DNA of 64,000 nt from an uncultured Streptomyces sp. (GTDB taxonomy: Bacteria; Actinomycetota; Actinomycetes; Streptomycetales; Streptomycetaceae): assembly GCF_947488945.1 (NCBI RefSeq), contig NZ_CANLBS010000014.1, positions 148,601-212,600 on the forward strand, written 5' to 3'. Of the stretch, positions 42,714 to 50,041 are shown in pieces. The notes beneath the pieces are model-generated. The model did no database searches and was not told the origin of the DNA. It saw only the letters and a list, made by a program, of their open reading frames with translations. The position numbers were made by a program, and so were the translations under genes. Position 1 is the stretch's first letter. The number at the start of each line of letters is the position of its first letter.

Positions 42714-43361
42714 CTACTTCGGCGGCATCAGGACCGTGTCGACGATGTAGACCGTCGCGTTGGCGGTCGGCACATTGCCGCAGACGACCTTCGAGGAGTC
42801 GTTGACGGTGTACGCCATGTCCGAGCCCGCCGTGGTGACCTCGCTCTTCTCCAGGGTGTCGAACGAGCCCTTCTCCAGCTGCTTCGGCGTCAGCTTCTCA
42901 CCCACCACGTGGTAGGTGAGGACCTTGGTGAGCTGGGCCTTGTCGGCGAGCAGGGCGTCCAGGTCGGCCTTCGGGACCTTGGCGAACGCCTCGTTGGTCG
43001 GCGCGAACACCGTGATGTTCTCCGCGTTGTTGAGCGTGTCGACCAGCCCGGCCGCCTTGACCGCGGTGACCAGCGTGGACAGCTCCGGGTTGTTCGAAGC
43101 GGCGGTCGCCACCGGGTCCTTGGCCATCCCCGCGAAGGAACCCGCGCCGTCCTGCGGCACGGAGGAACAGGCCGGGCCGAACGGCTCGTCCATCGCCATG
43201 GAGTCGCCGGCCGGGGAGCTCGCCGAGGCGGCGGCGCTGGGGGTCGAGCCGGACGCGGCGTCCTTGGTGTCGTCGGAGGACGAGCAGGCCGTCAGGGACA
43301 GCGGCAGGACGGCGGCCGCGGAGACGGCTACGGCGACGCGGCGGAGGGTGAGGGTGTTCAT
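42714..43361 (-). CDS. Fasciclin (FAS1)-domain lipoprotein
   Basis: 215 residues. A lipoprotein signal ends at LPLSLTAC (Cys 26) and a Ser/Ala-rich linker follows. The single FAS1 domain (about residues 78-213) contains ITVFAPTNEAFAKVP and KVLTYHVVGEKLTPKQL, ending YIVDTVLMPPK. It resembles mycobacterial MPT70/MPT83, which are controlled by SigK. It lies 111 bases downstream of the molybdoenzyme gene on the same strand, close to sigK-rskA, so SigK control is likely here too. Role: adhesion or cell-surface ligand binding. Confidence 0.93.
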   Translation of the reverse strand: MNTLTLRRVAVAVSAAAVLPLSLTACSSSDDTKDAASGSTPSAAASASSPAGDSMAMDEPFGPACSSVPQDGAGSFAGMAKDPVATAASNNPELSTLVTAVKAAGLVDTLNNAENITVFAPTNEAFAKVPKADLDALLADKAQLTKVLTYHVVGEKLTPKQLEKGSFDTLEKSEVTTAGSDMAYTVNDSSKVVCGNVPTANATVYIVDTVLMPPK

Positions 43362-43472
43362 GGAGTTCTCCTGGTTCGGACGGTTCGTCGTATGAAGACG
43401 GGGTTGTCGTGGTGCTTGCGGGATGCGGAGCGGCGGGCCCGCTGCCCGTACCGCTCCGGTGGTCGGGGGAGT

Positions 43473-45104
43473 TCAGGACACGTCGACCACCACCGAGTGC
43501 CATCCGGTGGCGCCGTCGGGCACGGTGCCGACGCGGGCGTCGGTCTGGGTGGCGCCGGTGCCGTCGGTGGCCCGGACTTCGAGGGTGTGACTGCCGGAGG
43601 TGGCGGGCCACTCCCACACCCACTGCCGCCAGGTGTCCCGGCCGGCCGGGGCGCCCAGCCGGGCGGTGTGCCAGTCGCCGCCGTCCACCCGGACCTCGAC
43701 CCGGGAGACGCCCCGGTGCTGGGCCCAGGCGACACCGGCCACCGGCACGGTCCCGGCGGACGGGGAGGCGAAGGGGCGCGGGGTGTCGATCCGTGACTGC
43801 GTCTTGATCGGCGCCCGGCGGGCCCAGGTGCGTTTGACCCAGTAGGCGTCGTACGCGTCGAACGTGGTCAGCTCGATGTCCTGGATCCACTTGCACGCCG
43901 ACACGTAGCCGTACAGGCCGGGGACGACCATGCGGACCGGGAACCCGTGGTCGAACGGCAGGGGTTCGCCGTTCATGCCGAGGGCCAGCATCGCGTCGCG
44001 GCCGTCCATGACGTCCTCCACCGGGGTGCCGATCGTCATGCCGTCGACCGAACGCGAGACCAACTGGTCGGCGGGACCGCCGTCGGACGGCGGCCTCACC
44101 CCGGCCTCGCGCAGCAGGTCGGACAGTCGCACGCCGATCCACCGGGCGTTGCCCACGTAGGGGCCGCCGACCTCGTTGGAGACGCACGTCAGGGTGATGT
44201 CGCGCTCGACGATCTCCCGGCGCAGCAGGTCCCGGTAGCTCAGCGTCAGCGGGCGGGTCACGCCCTTGCCGTGGATGCGCAGCCGCCAGCTCCCGGCGTC
44301 CACCCGCGGCACCACCAGGGCGGTGTCGACCCGGTAGAAGGACCTGTTCGGGGTGACGAAGGAGCTGACGCCCCGGACACCGAGGTCGGCGCCGCGGGGC
44401 ACCGCGGGGGCCGCCGAGCCGGGGGCCGGCAGGACGATGTCGCGCCGCGACTCGGCGGCCCCGGCCTGGACGGAGGCGGTGACCTTGCGGCCGACCGCCC
44501 CCGCGCCGGCCGACGCGGCGGCCACCGCGGTCGCCGCGATCACGAACCCGCGGCGGTCGAAGACCGCGGGCGACCGGTCCGCCGTCCCCCCAGCCGCGGG
44601 GGACGGCGCACCGGCCGGTCCGGTGAGCCGGCCGATGAGGACGTACAACGCTCCCGCCGCCACCAGCCCGCCCACCAGCGAAGGCAGGGCGTCCAGCGGC
44701 TGCCCCTCCGGCCTGCCCGCCGCCGCTACCGCGCCGAGCACACCGAAGACCGGAACGACCGCCGAGCCGATGCGCCGGTGACGCAGCGCCAGCAACCCGA
44801 CCGCCATGGCGAACACCGCCAGCAGCAGCAGGATGCCGAGTTGCAGCACCAGCTTGTCGTTCGTGCCGAACTCCCGCACCGCGAAGTCCTTGACGGCCGG
44901 GGGAGTGCGGTCGATGACCGCACCGCCCACCGCCGTGACCGGACCCGCCTCGGGGCGTACGGCCGCCGCGACCAGTTCGGCGACGCCCAGGGCGCTGAAC
45001 GCCGCGACCAGACCGCTGAGCGCGGCCAGTGCGCGGCGCGCCCAGCGCGACCGCCGGGAGCCCGAACTCCCGTGCGTCTGCGAATCGTTCCGTTCTGCCT
45101 TCAC
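43473..45104 (-). CDS. Membrane-anchored molybdopterin oxidoreductase, sulfite oxidase family
   Basis: 543 residues. About four N-terminal membrane helices (residues 25-165) precede a sulfite-oxidase-type molybdopterin domain whose cofactor Cys is Cys 307 in DITLTCVSNEVGGPYVG; a C-terminal Mo-co dimerisation domain (SRVEVRVDGGDWHTARLG) follows. The catalytic part is probably outside the membrane. GTG 45104 lies seven bases after CCGAAT, so the transcript is likely leaderless and SigK-type. Related actinobacterial proteins may repair oxidised methionine, as MsrP does; the true substrate is unknown. Confidence 0.92.
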   Translation of the reverse strand: MKAERNDSQTHGSSGSRRSRWARRALAALSGLVAAFSALGVAELVAAAVRPEAGPVTAVGGAVIDRTPPAVKDFAVREFGTNDKLVLQLGILLLLAVFAMAVGLLALRHRRIGSAVVPVFGVLGAVAAAGRPEGQPLDALPSLVGGLVAAGALYVLIGRLTGPAGAPSPAAGGTADRSPAVFDRRGFVIAATAVAAASAGAGAVGRKVTASVQAGAAESRRDIVLPAPGSAAPAVPRGADLGVRGVSSFVTPNRSFYRVDTALVVPRVDAGSWRLRIHGKGVTRPLTLSYRDLLRREIVERDITLTCVSNEVGGPYVGNARWIGVRLSDLLREAGVRPPSDGGPADQLVSRSVDGMTIGTPVEDVMDGRDAMLALGMNGEPLPFDHGFPVRMVVPGLYGYVSACKWIQDIELTTFDAYDAYWVKRTWARRAPIKTQSRIDTPRPFASPSAGTVPVAGVAWAQHRGVSRVEVRVDGGDWHTARLGAPAGRDTWRQWVWEWPATSGSHTLEVRATDGTGATQTDARVGTVPDGATGWHSVVVDVS

Positions 45105-45111
45105 ACGGAGG

Positions 45112-45142
45112 ATTCGGTCCCCGGCGGCCGGCGGATTGGTCC
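45112..45142 (-). promoter_or_regulatory. SigK-type promoter of the molybdoenzyme-fasciclin unit
   Basis: On the minus strand GGACCAATCCG (45142-45132) is followed, about 15-16 bases later, by CCGAAT (45117-45112). The mycobacterial SigK consensus is CCATCC with CCGAAT. The start codon lies seven bases beyond. Confidence 0.6.
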
Positions 45143-45253
45143 TTCACCTGATCGGGTCAACATTCCGTCAGAACCCATCCGCGGGGCTCCCGGCCACGAA
45201 GTAGTACCGACCCTCTTTCCGTCCGCGAACGCGAACACGTCCCACCGGTACCG

Positions 45254-45297
45254 AAAAGCCCGGTGGCGGGCGACACGGGGGTCGCCCGCCACCGGGC
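45254..45297 (-). terminator. Intrinsic terminator of the sigK-rskA operon
   Basis: A perfect 17-bp stem (45258-45274 with 45281-45297) and six-base loop, with TTTT on the minus strand directly after it (45257-45254). It lies 28 bases beyond the rskA stop. Confidence 0.93.
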
Positions 45298-45324
45298 GGG
45301 GATACGTGGGAAGGACGGCGGGCG

Positions 45325-46080
45325 TCAGGCGGTGGGCAGCGCCATCAGGGCCAGCGGGTCGGAGGTGGGCCGGTCGGAACCGCCGGCCGGCTCGACCGTG
45401 ATGCCCATCGCGGACGCCCGGTCGACGGCACCGTCCAGCAGCACCGCGTCGTCGGACGCGGACGGGTCCATCAGCCCGGCCGACCGCATGGTCCCGTCGA
45501 CGTCGAACCAGAGCTGGTAGACCTTGCCGCCCGGCGGACGCTCCATCCCCGAGGCGAGGAACACCGCGCGGTCCACGCTCCGCGACACCACCACCGTGCC
45601 CCGCGCGCCGTCCGGCAGCCGGGCCGACGCCGTCTTGGCGTCGGGGGCGGAGAGCACCCGCGCCAGCCGCGCGTTCTGCTGCTGGGCCAGGTCCGCCTCC
45701 TGCCGGGCGTCCTGGGCGGCCCGCCCCTGCCAGACGGCCACGCCGCCCAGCGCGGCCGCCGCCGCCAGGCACGCGGCCAGCGCGTACCGCGACCAGCGCC
45801 CGGCCCGCCCGGCGGGCGGTGCGGACCGGTCCGGCGCGCCCTGCCCCGGGCTCTCCTGACGGACCGTCGTGATCTCGGTCAGCACCCTCTCGCGCATCGC
45901 GCGCGGTGCCCGCTCCGAGACGGCCAAGCCCAGCCGGGCCGCCGTCGCGGACAGTTCGCGTACCTCCAGGGCGCACGCCTCGCAGGCGTGCAGATGCTGT
46001 TCGAAGGCCCGCCGTTCGTCCTCCGGCAGCGCGTGCAGGGCGTAGGCCCCGGTCAGAGTGTGCAGTTCGACGGTGCTCAC
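45325..46080 (-). CDS. rskA: Anti-sigma-K factor with zinc-binding domain
   Basis: 251 residues. The cytoplasmic N-terminus carries the ZAS motif HLHACEAC (His 29, Cys 33, Cys 36) that clasps an ECF sigma factor. A single membrane helix (YALAACLAAAAALGGVAVW, about residues 98-116) precedes a coiled coil (QDARQEADLAQQQNARLARVL) and an RskA-type extracytoplasmic domain (KVYQLWFDVDG). The GTG start overlaps the sigK stop (GTGA). It should hold SigK inactive until regulated proteolysis. Confidence 0.94.
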   Translation of the reverse strand: MSTVELHTLTGAYALHALPEDERRAFEQHLHACEACALEVRELSATAARLGLAVSERAPRAMRERVLTEITTVRQESPGQGAPDRSAPPAGRAGRWSRYALAACLAAAAALGGVAVWQGRAAQDARQEADLAQQQNARLARVLSAPDAKTASARLPDGARGTVVVSRSVDRAVFLASGMERPPGGKVYQLWFDVDGTMRSAGLMDPSASDDAVLLDGAVDRASAMGITVEPAGGSDRPTSDPLALMALPTA

Positions 46081-46661
46081 GCGTTCACCCCCAGGCAGTC
46101 GCGCAGCCGGATCAGTCCGTCGCGCAGGCGGGTCTTGATGGTTCCGAGCGGTACCGAGAGCAGCTCCCCGACCTCGCGGTAGGTGAGGCCCTGGTAGTAG
46201 GCGAGGGTCACGGACTGGCGCTGGAGCTCGGAGAGGGTGCGCAGGCACCGCCGCACCTGCTCGCGCTCCAGCCGGGTCTCCACCTGTTCGGTCACCTCGT
46301 CGAACGCGGGGGTCCGCTCCAGCAATGCGGCCTTGTGCTCACGGGCCGCCGACGCCTCGGCGGACCTGACCCGGTCGACCGCCCGGTGGTGGGCGAGCGT
46401 CAGGATCCAGTTCATCGCGGCTCCGCGCGAGGGCTGGTAGCGCGGCGCGGTCCGCCAGACCTCGACCAGCACCTCCTGCGCCACCTCCTCGGACTGGGCC
46501 GGGTCGCGCAGGACGCGGCGGATCAGGCCGAGCACCGGCCCGCTCACCGCGTCGTAGACCGCGGCGAAGGCGTCCTGGTCGCCCCGCGCCACCCGGACCA
46601 GCAGCTCCTGCAGATCCGGTCCGGGCGCGGGCACCCCGCTGATGTGTACTGCTTCCTTCAC
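46077..46661 (-). CDS. sigK: ECF RNA polymerase sigma factor SigK
   Basis: 194 residues from GTG 46661, preceded by GGGAGGA; the longer frame lacks a ribosome site. Sigma region 2 is DAFAAVYDAVSGPVLGLIRRVLRD...EEVAQEVLVEVWRTAPRY and region 4 is LSELQRQSVTLAYYQGLTYREVGELLSVPLGTIKTRL when read in order. The adjacent, overlapping anti-sigma gene and the nearby fasciclin gene match the mycobacterial SigK-RskA-MPT70/83 circuit. Its upstream region repeats the GACCAATCCG motif, suggesting autoregulation. Confidence 0.93.
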   Translation of the reverse strand: MKEAVHISGVPAPGPDLQELLVRVARGDQDAFAAVYDAVSGPVLGLIRRVLRDPAQSEEVAQEVLVEVWRTAPRYQPSRGAAMNWILTLAHHRAVDRVRSAEASAAREHKAALLERTPAFDEVTEQVETRLEREQVRRCLRTLSELQRQSVTLAYYQGLTYREVGELLSVPLGTIKTRLRDGLIRLRDCLGVNA

Positions 46662-46701
46662 GCGGGTGTCCTCCCGGAGCGGTCGTCTGGTTCCGCAGGT
46701 G

Positions 46702-46732
46702 ATCCGAGGCCGGGGGCCGTTCGGATTGGTCG
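46702..46732 (-). promoter_or_regulatory. Candidate autoregulated sigK promoter
   Basis: CGACCAATCCG (46732-46722, minus strand) repeats ten bases of the element before the molybdoenzyme gene. At the same downstream offset lies TCGGAT (46707-46702), four of six bases like CCGAAT. The leader to GTG 46661 is about 35 bases. Confidence 0.45.
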
Positions 46733-46804
46733 AGCGGACATGCGATCTTTCCACCCCGCGCCGGACGCGGCAGGGGAAACGGCTCTGGCGGGTGCGGACA
46801 CGAC

Positions 46805-46848
46805 GACGCCCCGGCCGCCGCCCGGGGAAGGGCGGCGACCGGGGCGTC
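46805..46848 (-). terminator. Terminator of the siderophore-interacting protein gene
   Basis: A 19-bp stem with one mismatch (46805-46823 with 46830-46848) and a six-base loop, just downstream of the stop at 46861 on the minus strand. Confidence 0.85.
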
Positions 46849-46860
46849 CGGTGCGGCGGC

Positions 46861-47703
46861 TTACGCGGCGCTCTCCTGCTCGCGCTCCACCTGCTCGTTC
46901 CACTCGCGCTTGACCGCGCGCCAGGCGTCGTCGTTCTGACCGAGCCGCCAGTAGCCCGAGATCGACAGCCGGTCGGCGGGGATCTTCCGCTCCAGCCGCA
47001 GGTGCCGGCGGATCTCCTTGACGAAGGCCGCCTCGCCGTGGACGAAGGCCTGCACGTCGTCGGACGGGAATTCCAGCCCGGCGACGGCCGCCGTCAGCAG
47101 CTCGCCGACGGGACGCCCGTCACGGCGCAGCCAGCGCACCGCGATACCGGCGGGCGCGGTCAGCTTCTGCTCCTCGGCGGCGTCCGCCACCTCGATGTAC
47201 GCGAGGCCCGTGGCGTCCTGCGGCATCTGCTCCAGCGCGGCGGCGATCGCGGGCAGCGCGCTCTCGTCGCCCACCAGCAGGTGCCAGCCGGCCGTCTCCC
47301 GCGGGGCGTAACCGCCACCGGGGCCGAGCAGGGTCATCCGGTCGCCGGCCGAAGCGGCGGCGGCCCATGGTCCGGCCAGCCCTTCGTCGCCGTGCACCAC
47401 GAAGTCGATCGCCAGCTCGCCGGTGGCCGGGTCCCAGGAGCGGACCGTGTAGGTGCGGGTGGTCGGCCAGAGCTCACGCGGGTGCGTCTCGCGGATCGCC
47501 GCCATGTCGAAGGGGTGGGCGTAGTCGGCGCCCTCCGGCGCGAAGCACAGCTTCACGTAGGCGTCGGCCTGGCCGGCGACGTCGAAGCCCCGGAGATCGT
47601 CGCCGCCCAGGACCACGCGCACCATGTGCGGGGTGATCCGCTCGGTGCGCAGGACCTGCGCCCCCCGGGCCTTGGGTGCCTTCCGTGCCGGACGTTCTGC
47701 CAC
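46861..47703 (-). CDS. Siderophore-interacting protein (FAD-dependent ferric-siderophore reductase)
   Basis: 280 residues. The FAD-binding barrel shows RTYTVRSWDPATGELAIDFVVHG (RxYT flavin motif near residue 83) and GPGGGYAP; the C-terminal NADPH-like domain includes WHLLVGDESALPAIAAALE and ends with ISGYWRLGQND. ViuB/SIP proteins release iron from imported siderophores by reduction. A DtxR-type iron box lies 45-63 bases upstream of the start codon, so the gene should be repressed when iron is plentiful. No siderophore biosynthesis genes are adjacent. Confidence 0.95.
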   Translation of the reverse strand: MAERPARKAPKARGAQVLRTERITPHMVRVVLGGDDLRGFDVAGQADAYVKLCFAPEGADYAHPFDMAAIRETHPRELWPTTRTYTVRSWDPATGELAIDFVVHGDEGLAGPWAAAASAGDRMTLLGPGGGYAPRETAGWHLLVGDESALPAIAAALEQMPQDATGLAYIEVADAAEEQKLTAPAGIAVRWLRRDGRPVGELLTAAVAGLEFPSDDVQAFVHGEAAFVKEIRRHLRLERKIPADRLSISGYWRLGQNDDAWRAVKREWNEQVEREQESAA

Positions 47704-47747
47704 GCGGTTCTCCCTGGAACGAGGTGCGGAGCCGCGGAGGCCCCTAG

Positions 47748-47766
47748 TTAGGTGTACCTAACCTAG
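47748..47766 (-). promoter_or_regulatory. Iron box (DmdR1/IdeR operator)
   Basis: TTAGGTGTACCTAACCTAG contains the perfect inverted repeat GTTAGGT-GT-ACCTAAC (47747-47762) and matches both arms of the DtxR-family consensus TTAGGTTAGGCTAACCTAA. It sits between the siderophore-interacting protein and exonuclease genes, oriented to control the former. Confidence 0.85.
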
Positions 47767-47781
47767 CACTTCGGGAATCGT

Positions 47782-48705
47782 TCAGGAATGGAGCGCGGAG
47801 AGCAGCCGCTGCAGCGCGCCCCGCAGTCCCCACCGCTCGGCCAGCTCCGAGAGCGCCACCGGATCGCGCGCCTCGCGCGGCAGCACCGGGTCGAACTCCG
47901 GCAGCGGCACGTCGTCCGCGACCCGCACCACCTTCGGGGCGAGGGCGACGTACGGCCGGGCCTCGTCCAGCCGCTTGCGCTGCGACGGGGTCAGCCGCGA
48001 CGCCGGATCGTCCACCGCCGCCATGATCCCGGCCAGGTCGCCGTACGCGTCCAGCAGCTTGGCCGCCGTCTTCTCGCCGATGCCCGGCACCCCCGGCAGC
48101 CCGTCGCTCGGGTCGCCGCGCAGCAGCGCCAGGTCGATGTAACCCCGCCCGTCGACGCCGTACTTCTCCCGCAGCCACGCCTCGTCCGTGATCTGCAGCG
48201 TCCCCACCCCCTTGAGGGGGTACAGCACCCGCACGCCGCGCGCGTCGTCCACCAGTTGGTAGAGGTCGCGGTCGCCGGTGACGATGTCCACCGGGCCGTC
48301 CGCCCGCCCTGCCAGCGTGCCGATCACGTCGTCCGCCTCGTACGGGGAGACGCCGACCCGGGCGATCCCCAGCGCGTCGAGCACCGCCTCGATCACCGGC
48401 ACCTGCGGCGAGAGGGTGTCCGGGACCTCCTCCTCGTCGGCCTGGCCGGCGGGCGTCTCCACCGCCACGCGGTGCGCCTTGTACGTGGGGATCAGGTCCA
48501 CCCGCCACTGCGGGCGCCAGTCCGCGTCCATGCACGCCACCAGATCGTCCGGGTGGTGGTCCTGCACCAGCCGGCCGATGAAGTCGAGCAGCCCGCGCAC
48601 GGCGTTGACCGGCGTGCCGTCCGGCGCGCGCACCGAATCGGGCACCCCGAAATAGGCGCGGAAGTACAGGGAGGCGGTGTCGAGGAGCATCAGGCGTCGC
48701 GTCAC
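47782..48705 (-). CDS. 5'-3' exonuclease (Pol I-type FEN domain)
   Basis: 307 residues, a stand-alone flap/5' nuclease like the N-terminal domain of DNA polymerase I. Conserved acidic motifs are RLMLLDTASLYFRAYF, CMDADWRPQWR, SPYEADDVIGTLA and DIVTGDRDLYQLV; the helix-three-turn-helix DNA site is DPSDGLPGVPGIGEKTAAKLL. GTG 48705 is chosen because a CATCAT -10 with an upstream CTGTCGGTG ends six bases before it, suggesting a leaderless, damage-linked transcript; Met 17 is an alternative start. Probably processes replication or repair intermediates. Confidence 0.92.
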   Translation of the reverse strand: MTRRLMLLDTASLYFRAYFGVPDSVRAPDGTPVNAVRGLLDFIGRLVQDHHPDDLVACMDADWRPQWRVDLIPTYKAHRVAVETPAGQADEEEVPDTLSPQVPVIEAVLDALGIARVGVSPYEADDVIGTLAGRADGPVDIVTGDRDLYQLVDDARGVRVLYPLKGVGTLQITDEAWLREKYGVDGRGYIDLALLRGDPSDGLPGVPGIGEKTAAKLLDAYGDLAGIMAAVDDPASRLTPSQRKRLDEARPYVALAPKVVRVADDVPLPEFDPVLPREARDPVALSELAERWGLRGALQRLLSALHS

Positions 48706-48711
48706 ACCCCG

Positions 48712-48734
48712 ATGATGCCGTACCCCACCGACAG
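48712..48734 (-). promoter_or_regulatory. PafBC/RecA-NDp-like promoter of the 5'-3' exonuclease
   Basis: On the minus strand CTGTCGGTG (48734-48726, eight of nine consensus bases), exactly eight bases, then CATCAT (48717-48712), which deviates from TANNNT only in its first base. The start codon GTG 48705 follows after six bases. Confidence 0.5.
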
Positions 48735-48757
48735 TCACACGGCGTGACCTGAGTCAC
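48734..48757 (+). promoter_or_regulatory. Alternating GTCAC/GTGAC repeats upstream of the betaine transporter
   Basis: GTCAC (48734), GTGAC (48744) and GTCAC (48753) form two overlapping inverted repeats in the 205-bp gap between the exonuclease and proV-like genes. They could be an operator for the transporter. Confidence 0.35.
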
Positions 48758-48860
48758 GGAAGCGTTTGCTCCGGATAAACCCGGGAAGGCGCGCCACCGG
48801 AGCGAACCATGTGCATTGTCCATCGATGTGCGCCGGTCGCGGGCCGATCCCGCTGCTCCA

Positions 48861-48889
48861 CGGTCCGCCGCGGGGGGCGGACCGCTTTT
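48861..48889 (+). terminator. Attenuator-like hairpin in the betaine transporter leader
   Basis: CGGTCCGCC (48861-48869) pairs with 48876-48884 across a six-base loop and is followed by CTTTT. It lies only 12 bases before the ribosome site of the ATPase gene, so it may terminate transcription conditionally. Confidence 0.5.
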
Positions 48890-48910
48890 CGTTCTACCCG
48901 CGAGGTGTAT

Positions 48911-50041
48911 GTGTCAAGGCTGCAGGCCGAACACTTGTACAAAGTCTTCGGCAGACGACCCGATCAAGCCGTGCGGAAGCTCGAAGGCGGCGCGAGCCGC
49001 GACGAGCTGCGCGCCGACGGAACCACGGCAGCGGTGATCGACGCCTCCTTCACCGTGGAGCCCGGACAGATCTTCGTCGTCATGGGGCTCTCGGGCTCCG
49101 GCAAATCCACCTTGCTCCGCATGCTCAACGGCCTGCTCGACCCGACCGCCGGGCGGGTCCTGTTCGACGGCCAGGACCTGACGGCCCTCTCGCCGCGCGA
49201 GCTGCGCCACGTGCGCTCGTCCAAGATCTCCATGGTCTTCCAGCACTTCGCGCTCTTCCCGCACCGCAGCGTGCTGGAGAACGCCGCGTACGGCCTGGAG
49301 GTCCAGGGCGTGCCGCGCGCCGAGCGCGAGAAGCGCGCCGCCGAGGCACTGGAGCTGACCGGCCTCGCCGGCTGGGAGAAGTCCTGGCCCGACGAGCTGT
49401 CCGGCGGCATGCAGCAGCGCGTCGGCCTGGCCCGCGCGCTGGCCACCGACGCCGACCTGCTGCTGATGGACGAGTCCTTCAGCGCCCTGGACCCGCTGAT
49501 CCGCCGCGACATGCAGGACCAGCTGCTGGAACTCCAGAAGCGCCTGAAGAAGACCATCGTCTTCATCACCCACGACCTCAACGAGGCCATGCGCCTCGGC
49601 GACCACATCGCCGTCATGCGCGACGGCGAGATAGTCCAGCTCGGGACCGCCGAGGACATCCTCGTCACCCCCGCCAACGACTACGTCGCCTCCTTCACCC
49701 AGGACGTCGACCGCTCGCGGGTGCTGACCGCGAGCGCCATCATGGCGGAGCCGCACCACACCATCGGCACCACGTCCGAGGCCGGCAGGGAACTGCGCAC
49801 CCCGCAGGACGTCCTGGACGCCGCCCCGGCCACCGTCGGCGAATCGACGCCGATCATCGACCTGTTCACCCCCTGCTCCCGCAGCGCCGACGCGGTCGCC
49901 GTGACGGACGGCAGGGGCAAGCTCGTGGGCGTCGTGCCCCGGTCGCGGCTGCTGGCCGTGCTCGGCGACCCGATGAACCCGACCGACGCACCGCGGCACG
50001 CCGACGACGCCGTGACCACGAAGAAGGTGGCCAGTGTTTAG
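48911..50041 (+). CDS. proV: Glycine betaine/proline ABC transporter ATP-binding protein
   Basis: 376 residues from GTG 48911, preceded by GAGGTG; the upstream frame extension covers the hairpin and is rejected. ProV/OpuAA-type ATPase: Walker A MGLSGSGKST, Q-loop VFQHFALFPHRSVLENAAYG, signature LSGGMQQRVGLARAL, Walker B LLLMDESFSALD, and the switch His in FITHDLNEAM. The C-terminal 100 residues form a CBS-like regulatory region (DVLDAAPATVGESTPIIDLF), as in osmosensing OpuA. Its stop overlaps the fused permease gene by eight bases. Confidence 0.95.
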   Translation: MSRLQAEHLYKVFGRRPDQAVRKLEGGASRDELRADGTTAAVIDASFTVEPGQIFVVMGLSGSGKSTLLRMLNGLLDPTAGRVLFDGQDLTALSPRELRHVRSSKISMVFQHFALFPHRSVLENAAYGLEVQGVPRAEREKRAAEALELTGLAGWEKSWPDELSGGMQQRVGLARALATDADLLLMDESFSALDPLIRRDMQDQLLELQKRLKKTIVFITHDLNEAMRLGDHIAVMRDGEIVQLGTAEDILVTPANDYVASFTQDVDRSRVLTASAIMAEPHHTIGTTSEAGRELRTPQDVLDAAPATVGESTPIIDLFTPCSRSADAVAVTDGRGKLVGVVPRSRLLAVLGDPMNPTDAPRHADDAVTTKKVASV

